Shown: positions 45,284 to 53,907, counted from the first letter of the stretch. The stretch is 64,000 nt of DNA from Agromyces terreus (GCF_009749465.1 NZ_WBIS01000005.1:124001-188000); one strand, 5' to 3'. Made by a program: numbers and translations. Notes: a model not told the origin generated them from the sequence alone.

Positions 45284-46515
45284 CGGTCGGCCTCCACGCC
45301 CGCGGGCCAGAGCAGGGTCACGGTCGTGCCGCGCCCCACCGCCGAGTCGATGCGCGCCGCGCCGCCGGCGTTCGCCATCCGCTCGATGATCGAGACGCGG
45401 ACGCCGAGCCGCTCCGCGGGGATCTGCTCCACGTCGAACCCGACGCCCGTGTCGGCGATCTCGATGGCGCAGCCGCCCGTGCGGATGCCGCGCACCCTGA
45501 CCTCGCGGCGCACCACGCGCTCGCCGTCCTCGGCGTGCTGCATGCTGTTGACCATCGCCTGCACGGCCGCCGTGGAGAGCGCGTCGGCGGCCTCGACCGG
45601 GATCTCGACGCCGCCCGTGTTCACGACCCGCACCGTGAACGCCACGGCGAAGGTCGCGAGCGCCGCACGCAGCCGGCGCACGAGATGCGGCAGGCCGACG
45701 CGGTCGCCGGTCTGCGGCCAGCCGACGCCCGCCTGGTCGAGCCGGCGCACTGCGTCGCGTGCCATGCGCGCCGCGAGGGCCTGCTCGTCGGGCGCGTTCG
45801 CGGCGGCGGCCGACAGGAGCGTGGTCAGCACGCTGTCGTGCACGAGGGCGTCGACCTTGGCGCGTTCGAGCTCGGAGGCGTGCTGGCGCACCGCCGACTC
45901 GTACCGTTCGAGCGCAGCCTCCTGGGCGACGTCGACGGCGCGCGCGGCATTGCGGAGCATGGTGACGATGATGAGCACCACCGCACCGAGGATGAGGGCG
46001 TACACGGCGTCGAGGATCGCGAGGCTGACCGACGCCCCGCCGCCCGCGGGGAGCAGGCGCACGACGCCGTACATGGCCGGGACGAGCACCGTGTAGGCGA
46101 CGGCCCACATCGTGGGCAGGGCGACGACCGCCGCGGTCGTCGCCACCGTGCACAGGAAGTACAGCCACGGCGGCGAGTCGGCCACCACCTCGAGGTCGAC
46201 CACGATGAGCGGCCACGCGAGGATCGCTCCGGCGTAGAGCACCGCGAAGACGAGCGCCGCGCTGCGCACGGCGACCTTGGTCGCCGCGGCGAGGGCCACC
46301 GCCAGGATGGATCCGTAGAGCACCGCGACGAGCGCGACCCCCGCTCCGGGGCGCAGGCCCGTGCTCTGGGCGAGGGCCAGCGGCAACGCCTGCGCGCCGA
46401 AGACGATGCCGAACGTGCCCAGCGCGCGAGCCGCGACCGTCTCGACCTGTTCGCGCGTGACCGCGGTGCGACGCCGCGTCGTCTCACGCGCGAGACGCGC
46501 CTCAGCGGCGGGCAT
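45280..46515 (-). CDS. Sensor histidine kinase (NarL/DesK type)
   Basis: The 411-residue product has about six membrane helices (residues 30-195), a coiled stretch (AVDVAQEAALERYESAVRQHASELERAKVDAL), an HD-containing H-box DALVHDSVLTTLLS with H226 as phospho-acceptor, an N-box AVQAMVNSMQHAE and G-boxes EIADTGVGFD and RGTTVTLLW. This is the HisKA_3 plus HATPase layout of kinases that pair with NarL-type regulators, and the regulator gene lies just upstream. There is no separate extracytoplasmic sensor domain, so the signal is probably sensed in or at the membrane. The ATG at 46515 overlaps the regulator gene end by 14 bases. Target genes unknown. Confidence 0.9.
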   Translation of the reverse strand: MPAAEARLARETTRRRTAVTREQVETVAARALGTFGIVFGAQALPLALAQSTGLRPGAGVALVAVLYGSILAVALAAATKVAVRSAALVFAVLYAGAILAWPLIVVDLEVVADSPPWLYFLCTVATTAAVVALPTMWAVAYTVLVPAMYGVVRLLPAGGGASVSLAILDAVYALILGAVVLIIVTMLRNAARAVDVAQEAALERYESAVRQHASELERAKVDALVHDSVLTTLLSAAAANAPDEQALAARMARDAVRRLDQAGVGWPQTGDRVGLPHLVRRLRAALATFAVAFTVRVVNTGGVEIPVEAADALSTAAVQAMVNSMQHAEDGERVVRREVRVRGIRTGGCAIEIADTGVGFDVEQIPAERLGVRVSIIERMANAGGAARIDSAVGRGTTVTLLWPAGVEADR

Positions 46516-47194
46516 CCCCGCCGTCACCGTCGAGCCCGGGGAGGATGCCGTCTTCGACGGCGCGCCGCAGCAGGTCGACCTTGGTCGGCGCCGGACGCCC
46601 GACCTCCACGTACTTGGCACGGATGCGGTCGAGGTACTCCCGCGCCGTGGAATGGGCGATGCCGAGCTGCACCGCGACCGCCTTCAACGGCAGCCCCGAC
46701 GCGTACAGGTGCAGCACGTCGTGCTCGCGCCGACCGAGCTGCGCCTTCGCGAACTCGCGATCGGCCTCGATCGCGCTGGCCCACTCGACGTTGTTCAGGA
46801 CGTCGCCCCTGGCGACCGTCGCGATGGCCGCGATCACGGCCGACATCGGCGACGCCTTCGGGATCACGCCCGCGGCGCCCGCGGCGAGCGCCTCGCGCAC
46901 GGCGGCGACCCGGTCGGCGATGCTGTGCACGAGCACGGCGCTGCCGGTCGCGAGCACCGAGCGCACGTTGTCGGTGACGCTCGACCCGTCGCCGAGCGAG
47001 AGGTCGAGCACGACCACGTCGCATCGGCCGCGATCGAGCGAGGCGAGGGCGGCGAGCAGCGAACGGACGTCGGCCGTGTCGGCCACGACGTCGTAGCCCG
47101 CGTCGCGGCACGCCGCACGCAGTCCGAGGCGGACGGCCTCGTGGTCGTCGACGATCGCGACCGTCGCGACCGTGTCATCTGCTGGTCCCGGCAC
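46502..47194 (-). CDS. NarL/LuxR-type response regulator
   Basis: The 230-residue product has a receiver domain with VAIVDDHEAVRLGL (acidic pair D16, D17), phospho-acceptor D64 in DVVVLDLSLGDGSS, and GVIPKAS with the conserved lysine. A LuxR-type helix-turn-helix follows: LGRREHDVLHLYASGLPLKAVAVQLGIAHSTAREYLDRIRAKY. The GTG at 47194 has a GGAAGGGG ribosome site in the 17-base gap after the RNA methyltransferase gene. It works with the kinase encoded next. All key residues are present, so it should be functional. The regulon cannot be read from the window. Confidence 0.92.
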   Translation of the reverse strand: MPGPADDTVATVAIVDDHEAVRLGLRAACRDAGYDVVADTADVRSLLAALASLDRGRCDVVVLDLSLGDGSSVTDNVRSVLATGSAVLVHSIADRVAAVREALAAGAAGVIPKASPMSAVIAAIATVARGDVLNNVEWASAIEADREFAKAQLGRREHDVLHLYASGLPLKAVAVQLGIAHSTAREYLDRIRAKYVEVGRPAPTKVDLLRRAVEDGILPGLDGDGGDARR

Positions 47195-47211
47195 GGCACC
47201 CCTTCCGTCAG

Positions 47212-48609
47212 TCACACGATAGCGGCCAGTCGGGCGACGGCCTCGACATGGTGCGTGTTCGGGAAGAGGTCGAAGGCCTCGAGGTGCTCGAGCTCGTACC
47301 CCTGGCGCCGGAGGAGCCCGACGTCCCGGGCGAGCGCGACGGGATCGCAGGCGACGTAGACGAGCTGGGCGGGGCGGAGCGCGGCGAGGCGGTCGACGAC
47401 GTCGCGGCCGGCGCCCGACCGCGGCGGGTCGAGCACGACGGTCGCCTCGCGGAGTCGGGCGCGCTCCCCCGCGGAGGCGTCGGCCTCGAGCTCGGCGAGG
47501 AAGCGGTCGACCCGTGCCGTGAGCGCGCGGGCCCCGACCCAGTCCGCCAGGTTCGCGCCGGCGTGCCCGGTCGCGCGTTCGTCGGACTCGACGCTCGTGA
47601 TGCGCACCGTGTCGCCGAACCGGTCGCCGATCGCCGCGGCCAGCAGGCCGACGCCGCCGTAGAGGTCGAGGTTCGCGGCCCGCGGATCGAAGCGGTCGGC
47701 GTCGACGGCGGCCTGCACGGCCTTCGTGAGCGTCGCCGCGGCCCCGCGGTGCACCTGCCAGAATCCGTCGCGGTCGACGGTGAAGCGCCGGTCGCCGACG
47801 ACCTCGCTGGTGACCGGACGCTCGCCACGAGGCATCCGCTCGCCGTCGGAGACGACCAGTTGCGGGTCGGCGCCGCTCGGGGCCACGAGGTCGATCGAGA
47901 CCGCGCCCGGGAAGCGCTCGGACAACGGCGCGAGCGCGGCCAGCTCGTCGACCGCGAGCGGGACGGATGCCACGGGCACGACCGTGTGGCTGCGTGCGGC
48001 GTACGGTCCGACGGCGCCGTCGGCGGCCACGTGCAGCCGCACGCGCGTGCGCCACCCCGTGCCGTCGGCCCGCGCACCGGGTGCGAGCGCCGGATCGACG
48101 GCCTGCACGACGACGTCGCGCTCGACCCCGCCGAACCTCGACAGCGCGTCGCGCAGCACCTCGGCCTTCAGGGCGCGCTGGCGTTCATCGGCGATGTGGC
48201 CGAACTCGGCCCCGCCGGCGCGGCGTTCGGGGGCGCGGTCGACGGATGCCTCGGCCCAGACGTGCTCGCGGCGATCGGCGGATGCCTCGAGCACCTCGAC
48301 GGTGTCGGCCCGCCAGAAACGCTCATGGGCGGTGTCGGAGACCCTCGCCCGCACCCGCTCGCCCGGGATGGCGTCGGCGACGAAGACGACGCGGCCCTCG
48401 TGGTGCGCGACCGCGATGCCGCCGTGGGCGATGCGCTCGACCTCGAGCTCGAGCACGGGGCCGTCGGTGCGGATGGGGGCCGGCGCGCGACCTCGCGCGC
48501 TCCCCTTCGGCGCGGGCGCCCCGGCCTGCTCGGCCGCGTTCGGGCGTCGAGCGGGTCGCCCGCCCCGCCTGGCGTGGTTCGGACGGTCGGAGCGCGGCGG
48601 TCGGGGCAT
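47212..48609 (-). CDS. TrmA/RlmD-type RNA uracil-5 methyltransferase-like protein
   Basis: The 465-residue product has a basic N-terminal tail (about 45 residues), a TRAM RNA-binding domain (LELEVERIAHGGIAVAHHEGRVVFVADAIPGERVRARV), and a Rossmann methyltransferase core with FWQVHRGAAATLTKAV, NLDLYGGVGLLAAAIGDRFG, VVLDPPRSGAGRDVVDRL, LVYVACDPVALARDVGLLRRQGYELEHLEAFDLFPNTHHVEAVARL. DPPRSG and the catalytic cysteine in YVACDP are intact. The cysteine cluster of iron-sulphur RlmD proteins is not evident. It therefore probably methylates U in rRNA or tRNA. It is divergent from maf and leads the two-component unit. The exact RNA target is unknown. Confidence 0.88.
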   Translation of the reverse strand: MPRPPRSDRPNHARRGGRPARRPNAAEQAGAPAPKGSARGRAPAPIRTDGPVLELEVERIAHGGIAVAHHEGRVVFVADAIPGERVRARVSDTAHERFWRADTVEVLEASADRREHVWAEASVDRAPERRAGGAEFGHIADERQRALKAEVLRDALSRFGGVERDVVVQAVDPALAPGARADGTGWRTRVRLHVAADGAVGPYAARSHTVVPVASVPLAVDELAALAPLSERFPGAVSIDLVAPSGADPQLVVSDGERMPRGERPVTSEVVGDRRFTVDRDGFWQVHRGAAATLTKAVQAAVDADRFDPRAANLDLYGGVGLLAAAIGDRFGDTVRITSVESDERATGHAGANLADWVGARALTARVDRFLAELEADASAGERARLREATVVLDPPRSGAGRDVVDRLAALRPAQLVYVACDPVALARDVGLLRRQGYELEHLEAFDLFPNTHHVEAVARLAAIV

Positions 48610-48622
48610 GCATCGAGCATTC

Positions 48623-48637
48623 CACAGGCCGCCTGTG
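48623..48637. promoter_or_regulatory. Perfect inverted repeat in the methyltransferase/maf promoter region
   Basis: CACAGGC (48623-48629), one base, then GCCTGTG (48631-48637), centred in the 45-base gap between two divergent starts. It is a plausible operator for a dimeric regulator or just the core of overlapping promoters. I found no second copy in the window. Confidence 0.4.
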
Positions 48638-48654
48638 AACGGCAGGATGGGGGG

Positions 48655-49296
48655 ATGCGCCTCTACCTCGCCTCGACCTCCCCCGCCCGCCTGGCGACGC
48701 TCCGCGCGGCCGGCATCGAACCCGTCGCGATCTCGCCCGGCGTCGACGAGGAGGCCGCCGTCGCCGCGGTCGAGACCGAGCGCGGGCGCCCCCTCGACGC
48801 GCACGAGCTCGTGCAGCTGCTCGCGCAGGCCAAGGCCGAGGCCGTCGTCGGCGCCGACGTCGACGGGGAGCCGATCGACGGCCTCATCCTCGGCGGCGAC
48901 TCGGCGTTCCTCGTCGACGGGCGCATCCACGGCAAGCCGCACCTGCCCGAGGTCGCGAAGGCCCGCTGGCTCGAGCAGAACGGCTCGCACGGAGACCTCT
49001 GGTCGGGGCACTGGCTCATCGACCACCGCGGCGGGCGCGTGCGGGGCGCCGTCGGGCGGGCGGATGTCGCGACCGTGCGCTTCGCGACCCTCGACGAGGC
49101 CGAGATCGACGCCTACGTCGCCTCGGGCGAGCCGCTGCTCGTCGCCGGCGCGTTCACCGTCGACAGCCTCGGCGGACCCTTCATCCGGCGGGTCGAGGGC
49201 GACCCGTCGACGGTCGTCGGCCTGTCGCTCTCGACCCTGCGCGACCTCGTGCGCGAGCTCGGCGTCGCATGGACGTCGCTCTGGAACCGGGTCTGA
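48655..49296 (+). CDS. maf: Maf-like nucleotide pyrophosphatase
   Basis: The 213-residue product begins RLYLASTSPARLATLRAAGIEPVAISPGVDEEA and has GLILGGDSAFLVDGRIHGKPH with the catalytic acidic residue, then VATVRFATLDEAEIDAYVASGEPLLVAGAFTVDSLGGPFIRRVEGDPSTVVGLSL. Maf enzymes split non-standard or UTP/dTTP-type nucleotides to the monophosphate. The ATG follows a G-rich ribosome site. The gene precedes accA, the same accD-accE-maf-accA order as in M. tuberculosis from memory, but here the two-component block sits between accE and maf. Confidence 0.92.
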   Translation: MRLYLASTSPARLATLRAAGIEPVAISPGVDEEAAVAAVETERGRPLDAHELVQLLAQAKAEAVVGADVDGEPIDGLILGGDSAFLVDGRIHGKPHLPEVAKARWLEQNGSHGDLWSGHWLIDHRGGRVRGAVGRADVATVRFATLDEAEIDAYVASGEPLLVAGAFTVDSLGGPFIRRVEGDPSTVVGLSLSTLRDLVRELGVAWTSLWNRV

Positions 49297-49318
49297 GCGC
49301 GCCGCGCGGCTCGGGTCT

Positions 49319-49358
49319 TTGTCGACACCCGAAAGGGTCGAGCACCTTTCTTGTCGAC
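49319..49358 (+). repeat. Direct repeat TTGTCGAC, 32-base spacing, before accA
   Basis: TTGTCGAC occurs at 49319-49326 and 49351-49358, three helical turns apart, each containing the palindrome GTCGAC. Between them CCC-GAAA-GGG (49328-49337) can form a tetraloop hairpin. The pair lies 30-70 bases upstream of the accA -10 box and may be a regulator site. Confidence 0.35.
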
Positions 49359-49388
49359 CTGATCCAAAGGCAACGCGCGATCCGTGAA

Positions 49389-49394
49389 TAGGCT
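49389..49394 (+). promoter_or_regulatory. -10 box, leaderless promoter of accA
   Basis: TAGGCT with seven bases to the ATG at 49402. A weak AGAGG string lies only two bases from the ATG, too close to be a normal ribosome site. Confidence 0.5.
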
Positions 49395-49401
49395 GAGAGG
49401 C

Positions 49402-51177
49402 ATGCCGCGTATCACCAAGGTCCTCATCGCCAACCGCGGGGAGATCGCCGTCCGCATCATCCGCGCCGCCCGCGACGCCGGAATCGCGTCCGTCGCGATC
49501 TACGCCGACCAGGACCGCGACGCGCGCCACTCGAAGCTCGCCGACGAGGCCTACGCCCTCGAGGGCTCGACGAGCGCCGAGACGTACCTCGTCGTCGACA
49601 AGATCCTCTCGATCGCCCGCCGCTCGGGCGCCGACGCGGTGCACCCCGGCTACGGCTTCCTAGCCGAGAACCCCGACTTCGCCCGCGCGGTCATCGCCGC
49701 CGGCCTCGTCTGGATCGGTCCGTCCCCCGAGGCCATCGAGCGCCTCGGCGACAAGGTCTCGGCGCGCCACGTGGCCGAGAAGGTCGGAGCGCCCCTCGCA
49801 CCCGGCACGCTGAACCCGGTGGCCGACGCCTCCGAGGTGCTCGACTTCGTCGACGTGCACGGGCTGCCCGTCGCGATCAAGGCGGCCTTCGGCGGCGGCG
49901 GACGCGGGCTCAAGGTCGCCCGCACCCGCGAAGAGGTGCCCGAGCTGTTCGACTCGGCGACCCGCGAGGCCGTCGCGGCGTTCGGCCGCGGCGAGTGCTT
50001 CGTCGAGAAATACCTCGACAAGCCCCGCCACGTCGAGACCCAGTGCCTCGCCGACGCCCACGGCAACGTCGTCGTCATCTCGACCCGCGACTGCTCGCTG
50101 CAGCGACGCCACCAGAAGCTCGTCGAGGAGGCGCCCGCGCCGTTCCTCACCGACGCGCAGACCGAGGCGCTGTACACGTCGTCGAAGGCGATCCTGAAGG
50201 AGGTCGGCTACGTCGGCGCCGGCACCTGCGAGTTCCTGATCGGCCAGGACGGCACCGTCTCGTTCCTCGAGGTCAACACGCGCCTGCAGGTCGAGCACCC
50301 GGTCTCCGAGGAGGTCACCGGCATCGACCTCGTGCGCGAGCAGTTCCGCATCGCCGAGGGCGGCGTGCTCGACTACGCCGACCCGGTCGCGGTGGGCCAC
50401 TCGATCGAGTTCCGCATCAACGGCGAGGACCCGGGCCGCAACTTCCTCCCCGCCCCCGGTCCGGTGCACCAGATCCGTTTCCCCGGCGGCCCCGGCGTCC
50501 GCGTCGACTCCGGCGTGACGAGCGGCGACGTCATCTCGGGCGCGTTCGACTCGCTGCTCGCGAAGCTCATCGTCACCGGAGCGACCCGAAAGGACGCGCT
50601 CGAGCGAGCACGCCGCGCCCTCGACGAGTTCGAGGTCAACGGCCTGCCCACCGTGCTGCCGTTCCACCGCGACATCGTCGGCAACGAGGCCTTCGCCCCC
50701 GCCGGAGACGAGCCGTTCTCGATCTACACCCGCTGGATCGAGACCGAGTACGACAACCGCCTCGAGCCCTGGACGGGCGAGATCGCCGAGGCCGCGCCGG
50801 CGGCCGCCCGCACCAACCTCGTCGTCGAGGTCGGCGGACGCCGCATCGAGGTCACGCTGCCCGCGAAGCTGGCGGGCGCCTCGGCGTCCTCCGCGACGGC
50901 GACGGCCGGAGCCGTGCCACGCCGTCGCACCGCCTCGCACGTCGCGGGCACCGCGACCGGCGACGCCGTGAAGGCGCCCATGCAGGCCACGGTCGTCAAG
51001 GTGGCCGTCGCCGAGGGCGACAAGGTCGTCAAGGGCGACCTCGTGCTCGTGCTCGAGGCCATGAAGATGGAGCAGCCCATCGTCGCCCACAAGGACGGCG
51101 TCGTCGGCATCGTCAACGCCGAGGCCGGCGCGACCGTGTCGAGCGGCCACCTGCTCCTCTCGATCGCCGACGCCTGA
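49402..51177 (+). CDS. accA: Acetyl/propionyl-CoA carboxylase alpha chain (biotin carboxylase plus BCCP)
   Basis: The 591-residue product fuses a biotin carboxylase (residues 1-450) and a C-terminal biotin carrier domain. Marks are [52 protein letters not shown] (ATP-grasp), [44 protein letters not shown], and the biotinyl segment [17 protein letters not shown] with K555. It is the AccA3/BccA type shared by several actinobacterial acyl-CoA carboxylases and partners AccD and AccE. BirA at 40910 would biotinylate it. The in-frame GTG at 49384 is upstream of the -10 box, so the ATG at 49402 is preferred. Confidence 0.96.
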   Translation: MPRITKVLIANRGEIAVRIIRAARDAGIASVAIYADQDRDARHSKLADEAYALEGSTSAETYLVVDKILSIARRSGADAVHPGYGFLAENPDFARAVIAAGLVWIGPSPEAIERLGDKVSARHVAEKVGAPLAPGTLNPVADASEVLDFVDVHGLPVAIKAAFGGGGRGLKVARTREEVPELFDSATREAVAAFGRGECFVEKYLDKPRHVETQCLADAHGNVVVISTRDCSLQRRHQKLVEEAPAPFLTDAQTEALYTSSKAILKEVGYVGAGTCEFLIGQDGTVSFLEVNTRLQVEHPVSEEVTGIDLVREQFRIAEGGVLDYADPVAVGHSIEFRINGEDPGRNFLPAPGPVHQIRFPGGPGVRVDSGVTSGDVISGAFDSLLAKLIVTGATRKDALERARRALDEFEVNGLPTVLPFHRDIVGNEAFAPAGDEPFSIYTRWIETEYDNRLEPWTGEIAEAAPAAARTNLVVEVGGRRIEVTLPAKLAGASASSATATAGAVPRRRTASHVAGTATGDAVKAPMQATVVKVAVAEGDKVVKGDLVLVLEAMKMEQPIVAHKDGVVGIVNAEAGATVSSGHLLLSIADA

Positions 51178-51191
51178 GCTTCTTCCTCCTT

Positions 51192-51278
51192 TTTCAGGAG
51201 GGGGTGTGGGCACGGGCGGCGATCTCGGCGCATTCCACGCCGCGGTGCCCCCGCGCGCCCACACCCTCTCCTGAAAAG
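51192..51278. repeat. Palindromic element, copy 1
   Basis: A left arm of 21 bases (51192-51212, starting TTTTCAGGAGGGGGTGTG) pairs with 51258-51278 with one G-T wobble; the 45-base centre is unrelated to the other copies. It lies just after the accA stop, between accA and the convergent DUF559-type gene. Copies 2 and 3 are at 52345 and 58625. Confidence 0.9.
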
Positions 51279-51321
51279 TGAAAGCACCCGTTCAGTTCGA
51301 GCGCGCGCGACAGGTCGATCG

Positions 51322-52239
51322 TCAGGCGCGTAGCGCACGAACGCCGGCGATGGCGTCGCGAAGCATCGCGGACGCACGATCCGGATGCCGCAGCAGCACC
51401 CGCGCCGGGATCCTCAGCGTCGGCAGCCCGAGCCTCAATGCCGCCGCATCGCGCTGCCGGTCGAACTCGAACTGTCGGCGCGTCCGGTGGAAGCGATAGC
51501 CGTCGATCTCGACCACGAGACATCCGTCGACCAAAAAGTCCACCCGGCCCACGCCCTCGAGGTCGACCTGTTGTTCGAAGGCCAGTCCCTGCTCGATGAG
51601 CTCTTCGACGAGGTGCGACTCCGCACCCGAACCGGATCGCGCGCTCAGATGCATCGGCTCGGCTTCGGGGTCGGAGGCCCGGTCGACCAGCAGCTGCGCC
51701 TCGTCGAGCGTGAGCGACCCGGCGTGCACCGCCGATTCGAATGCCGCCCGGATATCTCGACGGTCGGCGCAGCCCGCCATCTCGGCGAGCGCGGTCCGGA
51801 CGTCGACTCGCCACGCGGATTCGTCGTCGCGTCGGTGGCCGAATCGCCCGTCGCACCAGTGCAGGCGGACGGGGACTCCGAAGCGATCGGGCATGACGAC
51901 CTCGTCGGCCCCTGGCCGGTCCGTCACGGACAGCGGCGACCGGGTGCGCAGGCGAGCGGCGTTGTGCGGCAGGCTGACGTGCACGCACCCACCGGAGAGC
52001 CCTGACCACAGTCCCATCGCGGCGAGCGCGCTGCGACACCCGAGACGCCCGCCCACGCGCACGGCGGCGCGCCGGTCGAGATCGACGTCGTGGGTGGCGT
52101 AGTGGGCGCGGCGAACCCGCCCGATCTCGCCGAGCTTCACGGCGACCGAAAGCTGCATGCCGGTGATTCCGCGGTCGATGAGCTGACGCCGCGTCGCGAT
52201 GCCGCCGTGTTCGGCGAGCACGTCGATGATCGATTCCAC
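51322..52239 (-). CDS. AbiEi-like N-terminal plus DUF559/Vsr-like nuclease-fold protein
   Basis: The 305-residue product begins VESIIDVLAEHGGIATRRQLIDRGITGMQLSVAV, a small winged-helix like the N-terminal part of AbiEi antitoxins. It ends with LVEELIEQGLAFEQQVDLEGVGRVDFLVDGCLVVEIDGYRFHRTRRQFEFDRQRDAAALRLGLPTLRI, a DUF559/Vsr-type endonuclease-fold pattern with the acidic VDFLVD and VEIDG residues. Such proteins are common in Microbacteriaceae, often as many copies per genome, and their function is unsettled. The start is uncertain: I prefer the GTG at 52239, but a GTG at 52350 would extend the protein by 37 residues and would lie inside the arm of palindromic element 2. The gene is framed by two copies of that element. 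Confidence 0.75.
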   Translation of the reverse strand: MESIIDVLAEHGGIATRRQLIDRGITGMQLSVAVKLGEIGRVRRAHYATHDVDLDRRAAVRVGGRLGCRSALAAMGLWSGLSGGCVHVSLPHNAARLRTRSPLSVTDRPGADEVVMPDRFGVPVRLHWCDGRFGHRRDDESAWRVDVRTALAEMAGCADRRDIRAAFESAVHAGSLTLDEAQLLVDRASDPEAEPMHLSARSGSGAESHLVEELIEQGLAFEQQVDLEGVGRVDFLVDGCLVVEIDGYRFHRTRRQFEFDRQRDAAALRLGLPTLRIPARVLLRHPDRASAMLRDAIAGVRALRA

Positions 52240-52344
52240 ATGACGAGCCTGCGGGGCCAGCGGCACCGAAGTCGGCCCTCTCGCAAGATCGAGGTCGGCG
52301 CCGCGGCATCCGCCCTTGTCGAGGAGGAGTCGCGTCTCCGTTCG

Positions 52345-52443
52345 TTTCACTTTTCAGGAGGGGGTGTGGGGAGGCGAGGCCATCGACCCGCGTCGGGCCG
52401 CGGGAGCACCCCGCGCGCCCACACCCCCTCCTGAAAAGTGAAA
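52345..52443. repeat. Palindromic element, copy 2
   Basis: Two 26-base arms (52345-52370, beginning TTTCACTTTTCAGGAGG, and 52418-52443) are perfect reverse complements around a 47-base GC-rich centre. It lies between the DUF559-type gene and lpdA, both on the minus strand. A possible GTG start of the DUF559-type gene falls at 52348-52350 in the left arm. Confidence 0.92.
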
Positions 52444-52476
52444 TGCAGAACGGAAGCGACGCCGACGCCGACGCGA

Positions 52477-53907
52477 TCAGCGCACGACGTGCATCGCGCG
52501 CGCCGCGTCGGTCAGCGAACCGCTGAGCGACGGGTACACGGGGAACGCCTCGGCGAACTGGTCGACCGTGAGCCGGTGCTCGACGGCGAGCGCGAGCGGG
52601 AAGATGAGCTCGGATGCCTTGGGCGCGACGATGACCCCGCCGATGATGGCGCCCGACCCGCTCGATGCGAAGAGCTTCACGAAGCCGTCGCGGATGCCCA
52701 TCATCTTCGCGCGCGGGTTCGAGGCGAGCGGCAGCTTGTAGACGACGCCGGGCACCACGCCCTCCTCGATCTCGCGCTGCGTCCAGCCGACGGCGGCGAT
52801 CTCGGGCTGCGTGAAGATGTTCGAGGTGATGTTGCGCAGCTCGGGCGGGTTCACGATGTCGCCCATGGCGTGGAACACGGCGGTGCGGCCCTGCATCGAG
52901 GCGACCGAGGCGAGCGGGGGGAAGGTCGTGCAGTCGCCGGCCGCGTAGATGTTCGGCATCGACGTGCGGGCGACCCGGTTGACGCGGATGTGGCCCGAGT
53001 CCGAGAGCTGGACGCCGGCCTGCTCGAGCCCGAGGTCGCCCGTGTTCGGCACGGAGCCGACGGCCATGAGGCAGTGCGAGCCGCGCACCTCGCGCCCGTC
53101 GGAGAGCGTCGCGACGACCTCGTCGCCGTCGCGCACGACCGACTCGGCGCGCGACTTGTTCAGGACCTTCATGCCGTGGCGCTTGAAGACCTTCTCGATG
53201 ACGGATGCCGCGTCGGCGTCTTCGCCCGGAAGCACCTGGTCACGGCTCGAGATGAGCGTCACCTTCGCGCCGAGGGCACGGTAGGCGGAGGCGAACTCGG
53301 CACCGGTGACGCCGGATCCGACGACGATGAGGTGCTCGGGCACCTGCTGCAGGTGGTAGAGCTGGGTCCACGTCAGGATGCGCTCCCCGTCGGGGACGGC
53401 GGTGCCGAGCACGCGGGGCGTCGCGCCGACCGAGACGACGAGCGTGTCGGCCTCGATGCGGTCGAAGTCGGTGCCGCCCTTCGCGGTCGCGACGATGACC
53501 GCGTTGGGTCCGTCGAGGCGGCCCTCGCCGTGCACGAGGTGCACGCCGGCGTCGATGAGGTTCGAGCGCATGTCGTCGGACTGCTGCGCCGCGAGGCCGA
53601 GCAGCCGCTTGTTGACCGCGGCGAGGTTGATGGCCACGTTCGGCTTGACGGCCTTCTCGGCGTCGCCCTTGGCGTAGAACTGGACGCCGAGGTCGGCGGC
53701 CTCCTTGACCGCGTTCGACGCCTCGGCGGTGGCGATGAGCGACTTCGACGGCACCACGTCGGTGAGCACGGCCGAGCCGCCGACGCCGGCGCGTTCGATG
53801 AGGGTGACCTCGGCGCCGAGCTGGGCTCCGGCGAGCGCGGCCTCGTAGCCTCCGGGCCCGCCTCCGAGGACGGCGATGCGTTGGGTGCGCTCGAACTCGT
53901 AGGCCAT
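52477..53907 (-). CDS. lpdA: LpdA-like NAD(P)H-quinone reductase / flavoprotein disulfide reductase
   Basis: The 476-residue product is a class I flavin disulfide reductase fold: IAVLGGGPGGYEAALAGAQLGAEVTLIE (FAD), LIVVGSGVTGAEFASAYRALGAKVTLIS (NAD), IYAAGDCTTFPPLASVASMQGRTAVFHAMG and a dimerisation domain. The redox CxxxxC of dihydrolipoamide dehydrogenase is missing: the matching region reads GVGGSAVLTDVVPSKSL with no cysteine. That fits the LpdA (Rv3303c) type, which acts on quinones, and rules out a normal E3 role. I prefer the ATG at 53907, six bases after a CAGAAT box, so probably leaderless; the ATG at 53913 is the alternative. It is divergent from punA. Confidence 0.88.
   Translation of the reverse strand: MAYEFERTQRIAVLGGGPGGYEAALAGAQLGAEVTLIERAGVGGSAVLTDVVPSKSLIATAEASNAVKEAADLGVQFYAKGDAEKAVKPNVAINLAAVNKRLLGLAAQQSDDMRSNLIDAGVHLVHGEGRLDGPNAVIVATAKGGTDFDRIEADTLVVSVGATPRVLGTAVPDGERILTWTQLYHLQQVPEHLIVVGSGVTGAEFASAYRALGAKVTLISSRDQVLPGEDADAASVIEKVFKRHGMKVLNKSRAESVVRDGDEVVATLSDGREVRGSHCLMAVGSVPNTGDLGLEQAGVQLSDSGHIRVNRVARTSMPNIYAAGDCTTFPPLASVASMQGRTAVFHAMGDIVNPPELRNITSNIFTQPEIAAVGWTQREIEEGVVPGVVYKLPLASNPRAKMMGIRDGFVKLFASSGSGAIIGGVIVAPKASELIFPLALAVEHRLTVDQFAEAFPVYPSLSGSLTDAARAMHVVR

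Noticed and set aside
47212-49644. The full open frame extending the methyltransferase gene to 49644
   Set aside because: The extension beyond the ATG at 48609 runs antisense over maf and has shadow composition; only 47212-48609 carries TRAM and methyltransferase motifs.
51192-51278. Insertion sequence terminal repeats
   Set aside because: The arms enclose only about 45 bases and no transposase; the element is too small for an IS. A MITE-like origin is kept open in the findings.
52477-53907. Dihydrolipoamide dehydrogenase (E3) of 2-oxo acid complexes
   Set aside because: The redox cysteines are missing, and no E1 or E2 gene is nearby.
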